Source: Trogon surrucura
Lineage: Eukaryota; Chordata; Aves; Trogoniformes; Trogonidae
Direction of reading: 5' to 3'
Assembly: GCA_020746105.1 (NCBI GenBank)
Contig: CM036617.1
Coordinates: 140,705,845-140,769,844 of the forward strand
DNA length: 64,000 nt
Shown in pieces: positions 20,007 through 33,907 of the stretch (its first letter is position 1; each line of letters starts with the position of its first letter). The position numbers and the translations under genes were made by a program. The notes beneath the pieces are model-generated. The model did not search any database and was not told the DNA's origin. It saw only the letters and a program-made list of their open reading frames with translations.

Positions 20007-22189
20007 TAAAGCCTTTTTGTATTTACCTACTCACTTGCTTGGAAACTTTTTCTATGAAGTTACAGAAGATACAGGCTTCTCAGTTATACTGCAAATATGC
20101 CTTTAGATAAAAATTAAAATAAGAAGACTCGTGACAGTTCAATAACTTGGTAGGATCAGTCATCACTAAATTCCCTGAAAAACTTTCAGCATCATCAAAT
20201 CATATTTGCAAGAACAACCATGCTACATTCTACCTGTTGTTTCAGAATACAAACCCCAACATTTTAGATGTTACAAAAGCAGCACAATAAAGTTGTAGAG
20301 AACACGCTTAAAGTGAAAAAGGTCTAATTAGGAGGGTTTTTTGATATTTTATACCAACAAGCTATGTTTTCAGACCGAGCAACTAACTCTTTATAAAAAA
20401 ATTATATATTTTTTCCGTTTAAAAAAACCCCAACTGCGAGTACTGCATAAGAAATTCTTAACACCAATCAGTTCCTATTACTGTCCTTACAATTAGGCCT
20501 AATTAATTAGATGCAGGTAGTACAAAATTGCCCATGTGTTAAATGGTTTTAATGGAGCATCACTGAAGTATTTTGGGTACATGCTAGGATCTGATTGCAA
20601 GGAGGAAAATTATGATCAGTACCTGTCGTGTTTAAATTTATTTTTTAAGTCTTACTTGTATCACAGTTTTCAACAATACTGATACTTGGATTCATAATCT
20701 CAGAAAAAAAATATGCATTTAAAGTTTTAAAAAAGAAGTTACAGTAGCTGAACTGAATCCAGTATTCTACTTTGTCTTGGGATTTTTGCACTAATATTTT
20801 AAATAATTTCCTATAATGTATGTACAAAAGCTTTTCACATATTCCTAGAAGGACTATTGAAGAGTAAATAAGTTCATATTGGAGGCATTTTCATATTAAG
20901 CTAAATTTCTTTGAATGTTGTATATGATGTTATAGGTGAACTTCTGTTTCCTTCTCTGAAGAGAGACTAGCTTGAGATTGATCTTTTTATAGAGACCATT
21001 AAAAAATACTCCAGTATTCTAATACTATTAAATTCACGGATGTTAATGACAGCAAAATTTCCCTAACAATTATTCTGTGCTTGTTCTACTCATTCTTTTA
21101 TCTACTTTAATCTAATGTTGCTGTACACTTCCTGAGCTACATCCAGGACATACTTTTAACACCACCTACTTGTTTTTAATTTTCAGTTTATACTTCTATA
21201 ACAACATATTAAACATTGCATAGTAAATCTCAGTACTGCTATTTCCATACTGAAAATGCAAGTAGTAACTTTCACAAGCAGGTCACTGCTTATACCTCAG
21301 AATATAATTTCACTCATATGATTGTATTTGCTTTTAGTTTTGCTTGAGGAAAGATTCACGTAACAGAAAAAGAGATTGCATCTACAGATGAACGTAAACA
21401 GGCAGGTAAAGGGATGAAGAATGAAAACGGTATCGATAGAGTTTACATGCACCTTTGAAAAACGCAAGTCCATGATGCTCTTGAGCAGGATAACGGTGGT
21501 TACTTTCAGGGGAAGAAAATTCAGTATTACCCTGGCTGCTGTCTAAGCTGTCAAAGGTATGTTAAGTGACCTTGCTCTCTGCTGTGTGGAATTTTTTTCT
21601 ATCCCAAATCTAGAGCAAAGGTCTGACTCAAGGAAGTTCTTAGAGTAAAGGATTTTCATGGCAACCTGGTTTTGGATCTCTTTGTAGGTCTTTAATGTTT
21701 AAATCGAATTGGTATAACTATTTTCTTGTGTTTCATTAGAGCGTTATGTAAATGTGATGTATGTTTTAGTGTATCTCACCGTCACATTATGTGAAGTGCA
21801 TAGTTAAGTCTTTGAAATGGTAGTAATTGGTGTGAGCAAATGAGTCGAAAATTCTGTGTATGATTACCCTTCTTCCATTCCTTTCCCTAAAGAAAGGGTA
21901 AGAAATGTGATAATATGTATCCAGCCAAGTAATTTTCTTCTCTTTGATGGAGATCGGGATTCATTTCCAGCAAAATGTCCCAGGGACTTTCAGAGCTATA
22001 GGTGGTGGTTATTGCAGTTAGTAACTGGATAGAAAAGTTTTACCCTTTTTGAATCCACATAAATTTAGCATCCAGGATATAATATTGCAGACACTGTACC
22101 TTTTTTTTGGTGTTTGCTTTTGAACCTGACGTCTTCAAGCTTCGTTTGGTTCTTGTCAATCTTTTTATGAAAATATTTTTTAAAAGGTG
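20007..22189. other. Intergenic, nothing recognised
   Basis: AT-rich single-copy-looking DNA without recognisable gene, RNA gene or repeat family. Confidence 0.5.
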
Positions 22190-22750
22190 AACAGCCATCT
22201 CCTGTATTCTTTACATTTTTTTAGACCTCTGTCACATCACTGTTCAATCTTTCCTTTGTCTAGGCTGAAGAATCCTTAGTTGGTTCAGTTTTTTCTTGTT
22301 AAAAAACTGTCACATATGTAACAAGGATTGAGAAATCTATTTCTGTACTTTACAGTTTTTTACTATGTAATCTGTTTGACATGAGGGGATGAAAGGATTT
22401 TTTAATAATGATATTTTCTGGTTTATTCCATATTTTTTCATTGTGCATATATTTCCATGTAATCCCAACATCTATTTTGTTTTCTTGACTATTGGGCACT
22501 GAGATCTATTTTCATATAATATAACTTGCAGATCTCTTTCCTCAGTGCTATCAGTTAATTCAGGGCCACTAAAATACATGTAAAATTAGGATTGTGGAGT
22601 TTTGGGTTGTTTTTTCTTTGTATGCATCACTTTGGGGTATTTTTTTGTATCAAGCTTCACCTACTATATTGTCTCCCCATCACTCAGTATCACAAAGTTC
22701 TCATGCAGCTCTTCTCACCATCTTTTTATTACCTGGGTATGTTAATATGA
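22190..22750 (-). mobile_element. Ancient CR1/L3-like relic
   Basis: Strongly decayed. The order of motifs follows the antisense strand of old amniote CR1/L3 elements: a GTCTAGGCTGAAGAATCC block, then an AATCCCAACATCTATTTTG block, CTTGACTATTGGGCACTGAG, GATCTCTTTCCTCAGTGC, CAGTTAATTCAGGGCCA, and TTTGTATGCATCACTTTGG. Edges are approximate and no frame remains. Confidence 0.45.
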
Positions 22751-25700
22751 TCCATGTACGATCACAATATTTAGAACCTTTTCCAGTATCTCGAGTAGCA
22801 TTTTACCTAGGACATGGGTTTGTGGGACTTACTTATGTCGTTTCAAAGCAGCTAATTCATTCGTGGCAACCTGTTACTGCCCCTTTCGTTAATGCTGTTT
22901 AACGTCTGTAATCAACACAACTGCTTGAGACATCTACCAATACGATCCACATAATAAAGGATTCTGCCTTGGAAATATCCCTACTCTCCCGCACTGTGAA
23001 CACGCAAAAAATCTCTTAAATCTGTTTGCAGTTAACTTATTTCTTCTGACTGCTGCTCTTTTAAATTTTAGCTCCTATAGTCTTCTTTTTCAGATGACCT
23101 GCTACTAAGGTATTCAGAAATTAATGCAAATTTTATACCTTTACTTCAGAGATCCTTAAATTATTTTTTTCGTCTTTTTTTTTTTTAATGTTTTATGTTT
23201 AACTTGCCAGAGTTTGATGGTTGTTTTGTGGGGTTTTTGTGGGTTTTCCCCCCACCGTCTTCTAATGCCATCCATTGGAAGTAAAATGGCATCCTGGAAA
23301 AAGTTAACTTTGTTGCCTGATGATACTTGGGGAAGTTTTGTTCTCTCTCAAGTCCCGAGAATGTTTAATTTTGCTTTTATTTTAGTAGTTACTTACCTTA
23401 CTAGGAATTTTCATAATCTCTAGCAAATTAATTGAAAAAGTCATGTTTTAAAAAATATTTCCACTGGGTTTATTTTACTATATAAGCGAGAGAGACAAAA
23501 TAAATGAAACAAGCTAAAAAAACCCTCTTACCTCATACCAGTGGGCAGTTTATTTTCTTCCAAGAATGTATGAATTTTTCAGTTTTATCAGTTAATTAGA
23601 AGTTCAAAGAAAAATAAGTCTGCTGGTTTATTTGCTATTTTACAGGAAGAGATAGCTAAGTTACAAAGTTCTAATGTAATGCCATCTCTTTCTCCAACTT
23701 AGAAAACTCAGAAAAGCCTAATGAGAGTCTTGCAGATATTAAAATACTTTTCTTATTAAAAATACTTCTGTTAAAGTTAGGTTGTTTGCATGGTAGAAGA
23801 AAGATGTTTAAAACGTATCTCCAACTTAATCAAAACATGCTGAGAAACAAAGCAAATTTTCAGTTAAAAAAACCCCAAGAGAACATCATAAATCCAAAAG
23901 GAGTAAACAGACTTTATAATTTCTTAGTGTTATTTTGGCCGAAGTTGACCCTCTACTAAATTTTTTCATCTATTGACTTGAGTAAAACTAACTTCTGAAT
24001 TGAAAAAATCAGAATTACGCCTATTATGGTACTGTCTTTTCTATTTGATTGAAGACAATTCTATTTATACCACGACAAGTCATTAAATTCTCTACAAATA
24101 GAAGAAATGTCTACTGTAAGAGTGCAAATCTTTATGTGTAAAGTTGGTATAACTAACACGGATTTGAAGGAGCTCACTTGGCAAATTGCTGCTGTTATTT
24201 TGGCAAGTTGCATAAGCAAGTCATGGAGATGACCTGGTAATACTAAAGAGATTTCTGCTCTTGTAAACCTAATAATTTCAAATATGTAATTTGATTATAG
24301 AAGGAGAATAAATAATAATTCTCTTTTTCTACTGTGCTTCATATTTCTTTGAGGGTCTTGGTATTTCTCTTTGCAAATGAATTTTTAGAACACTTTCTCA
24401 GAACTACTTTTTATCTACTGGTGTTAAACCAAAGAGAGTGTTTCACATCAAATTCAATTCAGTGGACTTTAACCTCAGAACTTGGCAATTTAGACAGATA
24501 AGTTACATAATCACAAATTTAATTTACAAACCGATGAAGAAAACTATTAATAGACAAAGGGGCATACAGACTTTAAAACTGAAAAAAAAATAGTGTCTGA
24601 ATGGGAATAAAACATTTTCTGAATATATAAGCTTTATTTCACTGATATTTCCCGGTTTTCCTGCTGCAAGGGCAAAGTTAAGTTTTATTTGCAGGTATTA
24701 GTGGAATGGTATTAGTATTTTCTTCTTACCTAATGTTACTTTAGCAATGCTAGTAAACAAATAAAAGCATGTAAGGGAGAAAGCCAGGTCAGTTCTGGTT
24801 TTCCTACTGTAATTGTATGGTCGTTATTTGCTTTTCATATGCCTCCACATTTATTTCCTGAGAATACTGTGTTCATTCCAGGCCTGTAATAAAACAAAAC
24901 TTCAAATTCTTGAAGCAAAGAAATACTCTGTATGGATTAGGAGAAACTTAAAATGTTAAGTCGCTTCCAGTAAATTGTACGTGTGATTTCTGTCATACCA
25001 CGTTGCAGTTATTAATGAAGTGGAATGCTTTTCAGATGACAGCACACGGCGCCAGGAAGAGTTTAATATCTAGCAGACATTCTACTCAGTTAAAGGCTGA
25101 TGGTGTACTGGGAGTATGAGGAGTACTTCAGATGATCATTTACTCAGGTTAGATACTGTTGCTTTTGGAAGCAGAGTTTTATCTGATTTATTTAAAGGTT
25201 GGCTTAGCTTATTATTTTTTAGATAACTATTAAATGGATTATCGCTACTGTTCTCTAAGTTTCTGTTGCTACAGATACATATCAGTGCCTATTTTTGCAT
25301 GAATATTAGAATACTTTTTTAGGGCTTTAGCATACTGGTTGGTTTATGTACTTTTTCAAATATATTGCCCACTTCTAGATTTATTAAAAGAATTATTAAT
25401 TGGAACTGCACTGCACAGTGAGATGCCTTACTGCTCTTATGTACCACCTGCGTTTTATGCCGCCAGCTTCAGAAAGGTACTCCTTACTGCAGTTTAAAGC
25501 CATAATTCTTCTTGACTAAGTACCAGCCAGGAGAATTGATCAAATATTTACAGGATACTAGTCATCAAAAGTGAATGCCATATGAACATATATTTGTCCC
25601 ATCTCTAGAGAAATATGTGCTAGATACATCACTGATGTATAGAGAGTAAGGTATTTGCAATAAGTATTTGGCAGTCAGGAGAGGAGGACATGGCTGTTAG

Positions 25701-28700
25701 ATTTTTTTGGTTTTTTTTACTACTGATGCTCTAACGCAGAAATATAGTGCTACTTAGCAAAATTATAGTGATCTCTGACCCTGAGAAATCTAATTCCTGT
25801 GACTTCTTGTTAGCAATCCTAATTCTTCACAGAAGAAACCACAAAAATCTTGTCTGTTGAAGAAACCACAGAAAATAAACAGCAGCCACTGGACGTCATA
25901 GTAGAAATTGCACAATTGCTGTTAACGCAGCAAAAAATACTCCTGCTAAGGTCCAAAACCAGATAGCCTCCCGTCTTTCTATCCTTAGAAAAGATGGATA
26001 AGGGTGAGTAATTCTTTTGTGATCTGATCTAATCATGCCATTTTGCAATAATGCAAGAGTGGAAATATTGAGGACCCGCATAGATCATCATCACACTAAC
26101 TTGAAACAAAACAGCACTCCAATATGTGCTCTGGCTTTCTTTACACAGTATTTGCTATTACAGTGATGGTGTTTGAAATATGTTAAAATAAAGAGTACCG
26201 CAAGTACCAACTGTCTATTTATGATATGGCATATAAAAATGAAAATTATTTAGCTTTGAGCTTTATCAAATTTTCCATTATCTTTTTCCATCAATACAAT
26301 TTAAGAGTTAATTCATACCACTCCCTTAGTTGGAAATGCTAGGAAGGAAGCAAGGATTGGAAAATATTATATATACAGGAAAAAATGACAAAAAGAAACA
26401 GCCAGCTACATAAAGATATCACCAATTTAAAACCAAAAATTTCATTGGCAATATTAAAATATTTGTTGCTGGTTTAATGCTGTCACTGGCAATGAAATGA
26501 TATTAGAACACAGATGTCATGAAAATTGGTTAAAATGCTTGAAACCTATGACACTTCTCTGGAATCAGGATGAGTGCAGAAATTGGTGAAAGGATAGATG
26601 AGAAAACAGTAAAACTGATCAAGAGCTTAATGGTGTAGTAGATGAGAAAACTGAGTCAAAACAAAACTGTGTAGACACACAGTAACCGGAATTCTTGATT
26701 ATTTTACCCATTTGCTACTGAGCGGTCTCCAGCAAAGCATCTAGCTGGGAAATGCTGTCTCTCATATCACAGGTGGATGAATCCACTGTCATTTCCTACG
26801 TTCGTGCTCCTCCTGGGGTAACTGTCAGTCTGAGGCAACGAAAAGTTGGAGTTGTGAATTCCTGTGAGATTCAGGTCTCGCTGTGTCTGTAGTTATCTGA
26901 GTTGACTAACTCCAGATACAGTTATCTGAGTTCAGAGATCTGAGTTCCAAGTCTAGACTAAGGGTAAGGGAAGTTGCAGTCCATAAATGTTTTAGCCTAC
27001 TACTGTATATATGAGTGTGTAAGTGTAGGTACATATACATAAGTGAAAGTGCAATTTTCAGAGCCATCTGCAATTTTCAGAGCCATCTGTTTAGCTCCTG
27101 CTGACTTTAAAAAAAAATATTAAAAACAAATACTGGGCTTCCGGAAGGATGGCCAGCAACAGAGTTCATTCTGACAGAGATCATAAGCTTTTTTTATACA
27201 AACAAAATGTTTTTCATTTAAAGGTTAAATGACTGAAGAATGAGAGATTCTGCCATGGCTAGCCAAGTGTTACACAGCTGGTGTAGAGCTGGGAAATGGC
27301 TTGTTTCTTCAATGGACTGCATTAAGTCAAGGTCTAAAGGCTCTTCGCTTTTCTGGTTTTGAGACCTTAGTAGGAGGTATAACAGTTCTTACAAAATTGA
27401 GAGCATTAGTCATGTATGGTTCAAACAAGTGAGCTGTGGTGGTGTGGATCTGTGTATGTTTAAAAGGTATATAATATGTGAAAACCTAACCCCTGAGTGG
27501 ACCGAAAATTTCATTTTCTCTCCCTGTTGTGTTTTGTTTTGTTCTGCCCCCATCCCCAATAAGCTCTCCATCAGTACTTCAGTAGGTGTATTTTATATAA
27601 ACCGTAAGGAGATGACATTACTGGAGCGTCTTTAGATTGTCCATATCAAATGAAGGAAGGAAACCTGATGATTTAAAGACACAAACAGAGGGAAAAGGTT
27701 GTAAATTCTTTTCTTTCCAGACCTATGTTACATTCTAAGATGTGGAAAGAATAGGAGACAGATCTGAGCAATTAACAAATGGCAGTACAGTAAAAAAGCA
27801 AAAATCTTTTTAAACAGATTGAAATGACGAGTAAATGAAAAATCTCTAAAATTACCATAAGCTCTAAGGTTGTTATATGAAAAACTTCGTTACATAATAC
27901 ATGCTTTAATTTTAAAAGCTGAAGAACACTTTGTTCTCATTTTAAAAGTGTTTGCTTACTGCACATTTTTATTTAGCAAAATTACATGAGATCATGAAAA
28001 ATGTAGATAAAGGATTTGTGTTTCCCAAAAAATATCAACACATGATGTGGAATTAACAAAGTAGCATTTTTTTGCCATTCCTACTTGCCACCCAGTACTA
28101 GGATGATAAGCCATTGTTAGCATCTCATATAGAAGATAAGTATTTTTTTGTAAGATGACGGGATAGAATTTCACTGATATAAGGATTAGTGGCAAGGTTT
28201 GTCTTAGATGAGGGAAAACAGATTTCATGCTAGTTAGGTAAATCATCTATGTTTGCACAGGCTACTAAATGGGCGTGTATTTCAAGATACATTCCATGCT
28301 GGAATAAATTAAGCGCAAAAAGTGAATAGTATAGAAAAAGAGAGGATCTTGCAGCAATGTTCTCCTGACTTGCAATTTTCTTTCCTCTCTTCCTGATAAA
28401 ACTGAAGTTTTGAATTGTATACCTTGAGAAATCAAAGGGCTTTGCATCCTCACTGAAGACAAAAGCCCTTGTAATATTAAGTCTGGAATGCAGCATCTTC
28501 TGTTTTGGTTGAAACTGGCAAGAGACTCAGTGTGTTGCTGTGAAGAGAGAGCAGGAATGCAAGATAGGCAACGTGGGCACTGTGACCCTGCAAGTCTTAT
28601 TTGCATAGGAAACAAGAACAGCATGGTGGTCTCTGGACATAGCACACATACCATACCTTCTCCAGCCCAGGTCTCTGAAAACATAGGACACTTTAGGAAA

Positions 28701-31504
28701 CACTTTTGTATAACAGTAACTACATAGAACATTTTTTGCTGATAGTCAGTGAACAGCATGATAATAGGTTAAACCTACTGAAAGCCAATGCATGCTACAA
28801 ATAATAGTGACACCTATCAAGTAGAAGTTGTAGCCACTGAAGAAAGAGAGCTGAGGCAAGAGCAGACAGGTAGGGGGAAGCTTATCGCCCGTTTGACACT
28901 GCCCCCAAACGCAAACAGATTAAGAAATTATGTAACTCAGTAGAATATGATCCAATACCTTCTACTTGGCTCTGATTGTCCTCTGTCAAAAAGTTCTGAA
29001 GTAGAGAGAATAATTCTGGAGATGAGAAAGGGTTAGGGGGGCGGGGGGGAAGTTTGAATCTCAGAAAAATATAGTTTGTGCAATAGTTTAGAACAGTGGA
29101 GACCATGATTGCATATCTTTGGTCTGCCACACATTTTATGTCTGACCACAAGAGCATTCTTTAAGCTTTCTCCACTTTAATTGCAGTCTGCAAAATAAGA
29201 ATAATGCTGTAGCAGATAATATAAACAAATACTTAGATTAGATCTACTCCTACTTTGAATGCTCACTTCAAACTTGAAGAGGGTATTTCAGAGCACTACA
29301 GTTAAATCATAATATTAAACAATTGCATCAAATTGTAGAAACAGATAAAGCAGAACGGACCAGAACAAGATAAATATACTAAAGATTTTATGTCACCACA
29401 GAAAGATATAAAAATGCATAAGATAAATTGGTTAGTACAGTGGATGCCAAGTTGTATTGGGCAACTGGTTAGGCATGAATATCTCCGCTAATACACATGT
29501 ACATCAAGCCATGACACATCTCATATTATTCGCACTGTTCTGCAGTTCTCAGGTTTGCAGAAACTTACTTAACTGCCTTCTGTGCCATGGCGTAACACTG
29601 ACTGCTGCTGAAACACAGCCAAGTAGAGCAGTTACATTCATACCAAACTGCAATCTAAATTAGGCTGATTTTGGGCTAGCTCAGGTGTCTCCAGTCACTC
29701 AAGCTTTCTGCAATTAGTGTATCTGAGAACATAGACGAAGTGAATGGCTCATCTTATTTATTCTCTGGTAAGATAAAAGGCAATGAAAATGGAAGGCAAT
29801 ATGCTTAAAATTGTAGAATGAAATGCTTGAAAGCAACACATAATGGAAGGAAATAGAGTCTTTGAGACGGTTTAATAAAATCTAAAATAATTCCTTTATA
29901 TGGTTAATGAGAAACTATTGAAGTACTTTGGGCATGGTGTGAAAACTATTATGTAAACAGTCATGCTCCAGAGCTTAAGCCAATTATTAAGACCACCATC
30001 TGATAAATCACTAAAGCATGTTAAGAACACGCTTGGTTTCATTCAAAGCAGTGGAACTATTCATGCTTAAAGATGGTGTGCTCTTAAGTGCGTTACTGGC
30101 TGAGAAGCTGATCATTCAATGGTAGAAAGATAATACAACTATGGGCAGGTTCTTTGGAAGGTGTCTGTTATGTCTTTCTGTTACTTTCTTCTGAAACAAA
30201 TAGTGTAAGTTACTGTCAAAGGCAGGATATTATAGTAGGTGGAAAACCGGTCTATCCAATAGATGGTTCATGTTCTTATATTTTCCTGTAAATAGCAGCT
30301 TTTCAACGCTAGTTCTGTTTTTCCTTTTTTTTTTTCTGTGATGCATAGGAGAAAAACAAATTATGAGCCTTATCTTTGTTTGACCTTTTTAAAAATAGAA
30401 GAGGTGTATACACTAGGAAAAGTAAATTATTACAAATGTACGTACTAGGAGCAGACAATGGAGATTACCTTTTCTAAACATTGTACAGCATCCAGGTTTT
30501 TTAAGTAGATGGGAAAATCATTTCATTCTTCAGCAATGATGTCACTGAGCTTGCAGCCCAAGTGCTGTTCTCATTCTTGGCAAGTAACATTAAATAAAGA
30601 ATGTATGGTTTTCAAATGCTGCTCAGATTCAGTAAAAAACATTTATGCAAACAAAAGCTGTTGTTGTGTCTAGTAATTGTTGTTTATCTTTAAAATGGAG
30701 CCATGGTAATAGTTCTAACATGCTAAAACGTGAGGTCCTAGATGCACAGAATAATCAGATTCTGATCATCTGTCTAAATAGCACTGTCATACTGTGATCT
30801 GAATTAGGACTATGTGCAAGAGGAGAAGATTCAAATGCTGAAGCCTCAGGCCCCAAGTCAGTTGTGCACGAATTAGATACCATAGAAGTCTTTTTTATTC
30901 TTACTTTGCATGGAAAGTATAGCTGTGTGTCTAAGTTTTAGCTGTATTTTCTTGAAAGTTTGAGAAAAAATATGTATAATATGTATAATAGTTACTATGA
31001 TGGATCAATATGCAAGTTTACTGATCTGAGTAAGCTGATGACTTTCTTTTCTGGAATCTTGAAGAAGATATACGTTGAAAAGACATCGTGAGTTTTGGTT
31101 CAAAGTGGTTAATGTCCACATCCAAAATCATTAAAGTCAATAGTGGAATCTTCGTGCCTTTGGTATCGGTTCTTTTCTCATGAGCACTTAAAATTTTATT
31201 AAAAGATATGATGATATTCAGTGTGAATATATACAGTTATCTTCATTCTTCAGAGAATAAACAAGGACTGAAGGTTTTTAGCTGGCAATAGTATCCCTAA
31301 ATGTCGATACAGATATACAAATCGACATGAAGTAGAATGAACAGTGTATTCTTGTGATGATTTACTTGACTGCCAACATGAATTTTCAGTTTTATTTTTC
31401 CTGATTTTACCTAAACATTTGTATTTCATTCTAAAACTGTGCATAGTGCTATTTTTGCATGGGGCTGTTCTTTTGTACTTGGGATGAAAGTCATTCCCAT
31501 GAAG
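22751..31504. other. Intergenic, nothing convincing
   Basis: About 8.7 kb of AT-rich DNA without a supported gene. Small items seen: a 19-base direct duplication (CAGAGCCATCTGCAATTTT unit) at about 27051-27089, repeated ATCTGAGTT units near 26890-26950, a G-rich run at about 29036-29051, and an old palindromic relic at about 30005-30105. The longest frame (28759 to 28265, minus, 164 codons) has no recognisable motif. Confidence 0.5.
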
Positions 31505-31685
31505 ATGACTGGAATAAGGTTGCCCAGAGCAGTTTTTGAGCCTCCATCCTTTGAGATAATTAAAAAACCATCTAGACATAGTCCTGAGCAACCAGCTCTA
31601 AGTGGCCCTACTTTGATTAGGGAGTCTCCAGATGGTCTCCAGAGGTCCCTCTCAACCATAACCTTTCTGTGATTCCATGATATCA
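31505..31685 (+). mobile_element. CR1 3'-end fragment (older subfamily)
   Basis: Plus-strand 3' end: AAGGTTGCCCAGAGCAG, GCCTCCATCCTTTGAGAT, TGATTAGGGAGTCTCCAGAT, TCCCTCTCAACCATAACC and tail TTTCTGTGATTCCATGATA. Diverged. Confidence 0.8.
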
Positions 31686-33907
31686 TTTCTCTAAAAAAAA
31701 GTAGGGCATACATGTACTGGTGTTTAGATGAAGAATTCTGTTTAGAGTAGCATTCAGAGCTATCTTTATAAAAAGATGTTCAGTATGTCACACTGAAAAT
31801 CTTGTAAAGTTTCCAAAGCAAAAAAGCTAATATGGTCCTTGATTTTCTTCACTGACCTTCCGTTTTCCTCTACCTGCTAGTTGTCAGGGTGAAAGGAGGC
31901 AAATGACTTTACTCATTGTTCTCTCTACTTGGGACCTGATAAGGACTGAGAAAAAGAACAAGGGGGCAGCTTTATTCTTCGTAATTGTTGGGTGCAACCA
32001 AACGGACAGTATGATAATCTCACCTTTTGGGGAAAAGTGTATACAGCTATTCTGTGCCTCATTTTATCTGGATGGCTCCCTAGTAAGTCATTTGCCAGTT
32101 TCATTCACATTTAACTGAATAGGAGAGGTCTCAGTGAGAAGTTCCCTAAGTCTGAATATGGGTAACAGAGGATTCATTAAATGTCTAATTGAAGAAAAGC
32201 AAAAAAAAAATACATAGAAGGGAAAAAAAAATCGTATTTTTTTTTTTCAGCCACGGGAAACACTTTAATTGGAGCTTGTATCTTTTTAAACATCTGCTTG
32301 AAATAATGACAGGAAGAACCCACGAGGAACCAAGTGTAAGTGTTGATATTTTAGTTTAACCTTAGTATTTACCTACTGTCCGGGAAAACTGATGAGAAGA
32401 AAAGAAAAAAAAAAAAAGTGGAAGATTGGAGCAGAAAGGAAATGGCAGATATATGAAGAAGATTATTTATTTATTTATTTGAAATGTTCACCTATGCATC
32501 TAACCATCTTTTCATCTCAGTATTATTGTGACATTCAATGGAACAAAGAATGAATACGTGCATGTCAGCTACATACCGTACCATTGTAAAGCGCAGCCTC
32601 TAGATCCTACAAGCAAAATGGGTTGTTGATTTCCACAGACTGGTTTCTCATTGCTTTCATTTTTCCTTTCATGTTAGTCTCAGAAGGTCTTGGACAGAGA
32701 AAAGAGAAAGGAAAAACATAAAATAACAAAAAAAAAAGGAGGAGGAAACAATTAAGTAAAACTGAAAAATAAAAAAGGCAAACAAACAAACAAAAAGGTC
32801 AAATAAATACTGTAACAGAAGTAACAGCTATCCATTAAGAACAAAAAACTCTCATATAGTAAAATTCTTTGCAAATCCAAGAAGTTTTAATTCCTTCTGG
32901 GAAGAGTTTAGTGTTCCAAAACATACTCAGTAGTGTTTTGAAAATGTATTCAGTAGTTTTGCAGATAATCATTCTGCCTTCATAACAAATCCACCCGTAT
33001 AGGAAGTGTAGGTTTTTCAAAGACTCAGAAGTTATACATTCTTGGTAGTTGCAGGGAAACAGAACCATTTTTTTTCTTTCATCTAAATAGGAAAAATCAC
33101 TCCAAGCTGCATAAATAATACCAATACACTGCAGCTGAAACATACCTGGAAGGAAAGTTACCGTCGTTTGGGAGGCAGGGAATGGGGTTCTTTGTCCTCT
33201 GCTGCTGTGAGATGTTGCCTTCTCTCAGCTGGGGTAGAATATTCCAGGTTGTTTTGGAATATGAAGAGCAAATATGACTCACTGGATTCCCGCCTTCTCA
33301 AGAGCATGAGAAACATATCCCTCGTAATTTGAGGCAGCCATGGAGTTGTATAGGTGCCGCACAACTTGCCGCTTAAAATTGCAGGCGAAAAAAAATTATA
33401 AAACATTTCCATCTTCCATCTTTTCAAATGACATGGGTTTTCTTACTTAATGACAGACTCCAAGAACTGATTGCTTATTTTTAGTTGTTACAGTAGGCTT
33501 GCTACCTACAAAAATGTATATTTGCCAGTGTCACATTCTAATTCACAGACTCACTCCCAGTGAACAGGAATTAATAAATTTTCCGGCAGCACAGTACAAA
33601 ATCTCTTTATCATCTGCAGTGCAATCTTCCTCATATAAAACAGAAGTCAAGCAATCTGTGGATATCTTTTGTTTCTGGGACTCTTTGAGGTAAAAACATA
33701 TGATCACTATGCCAGTTACTAATTTATCAGTAATATATTTTGTAAAATTATGTGCAAAATAACAGCTAATGATGCTTGCTTCATGTGTATTTGGAGTCTA
33801 AGAAGTTCTAACTGTAACTTTAGTTTTGCGCAAGGTTGAGAAATTTGTAGGTTCTTTCACTCACCTGCCATCTCTCATGTAATAATTCACTAGCATCTAA
33901 TTAAGTC
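31686..33907. other. Intergenic, nothing convincing
   Basis: AT-rich. Contains a TTTA microsatellite at about 32466-32482 and an A-rich stretch with AAAC units at about 32690-32800. No gene recognised. Confidence 0.5.

Noticed and set aside
28265-28759. 164-codon minus-strand frame in the intergenic region
   Set aside because: No recognisable motif and no splice or promoter context; a chance frame is the simpler explanation.
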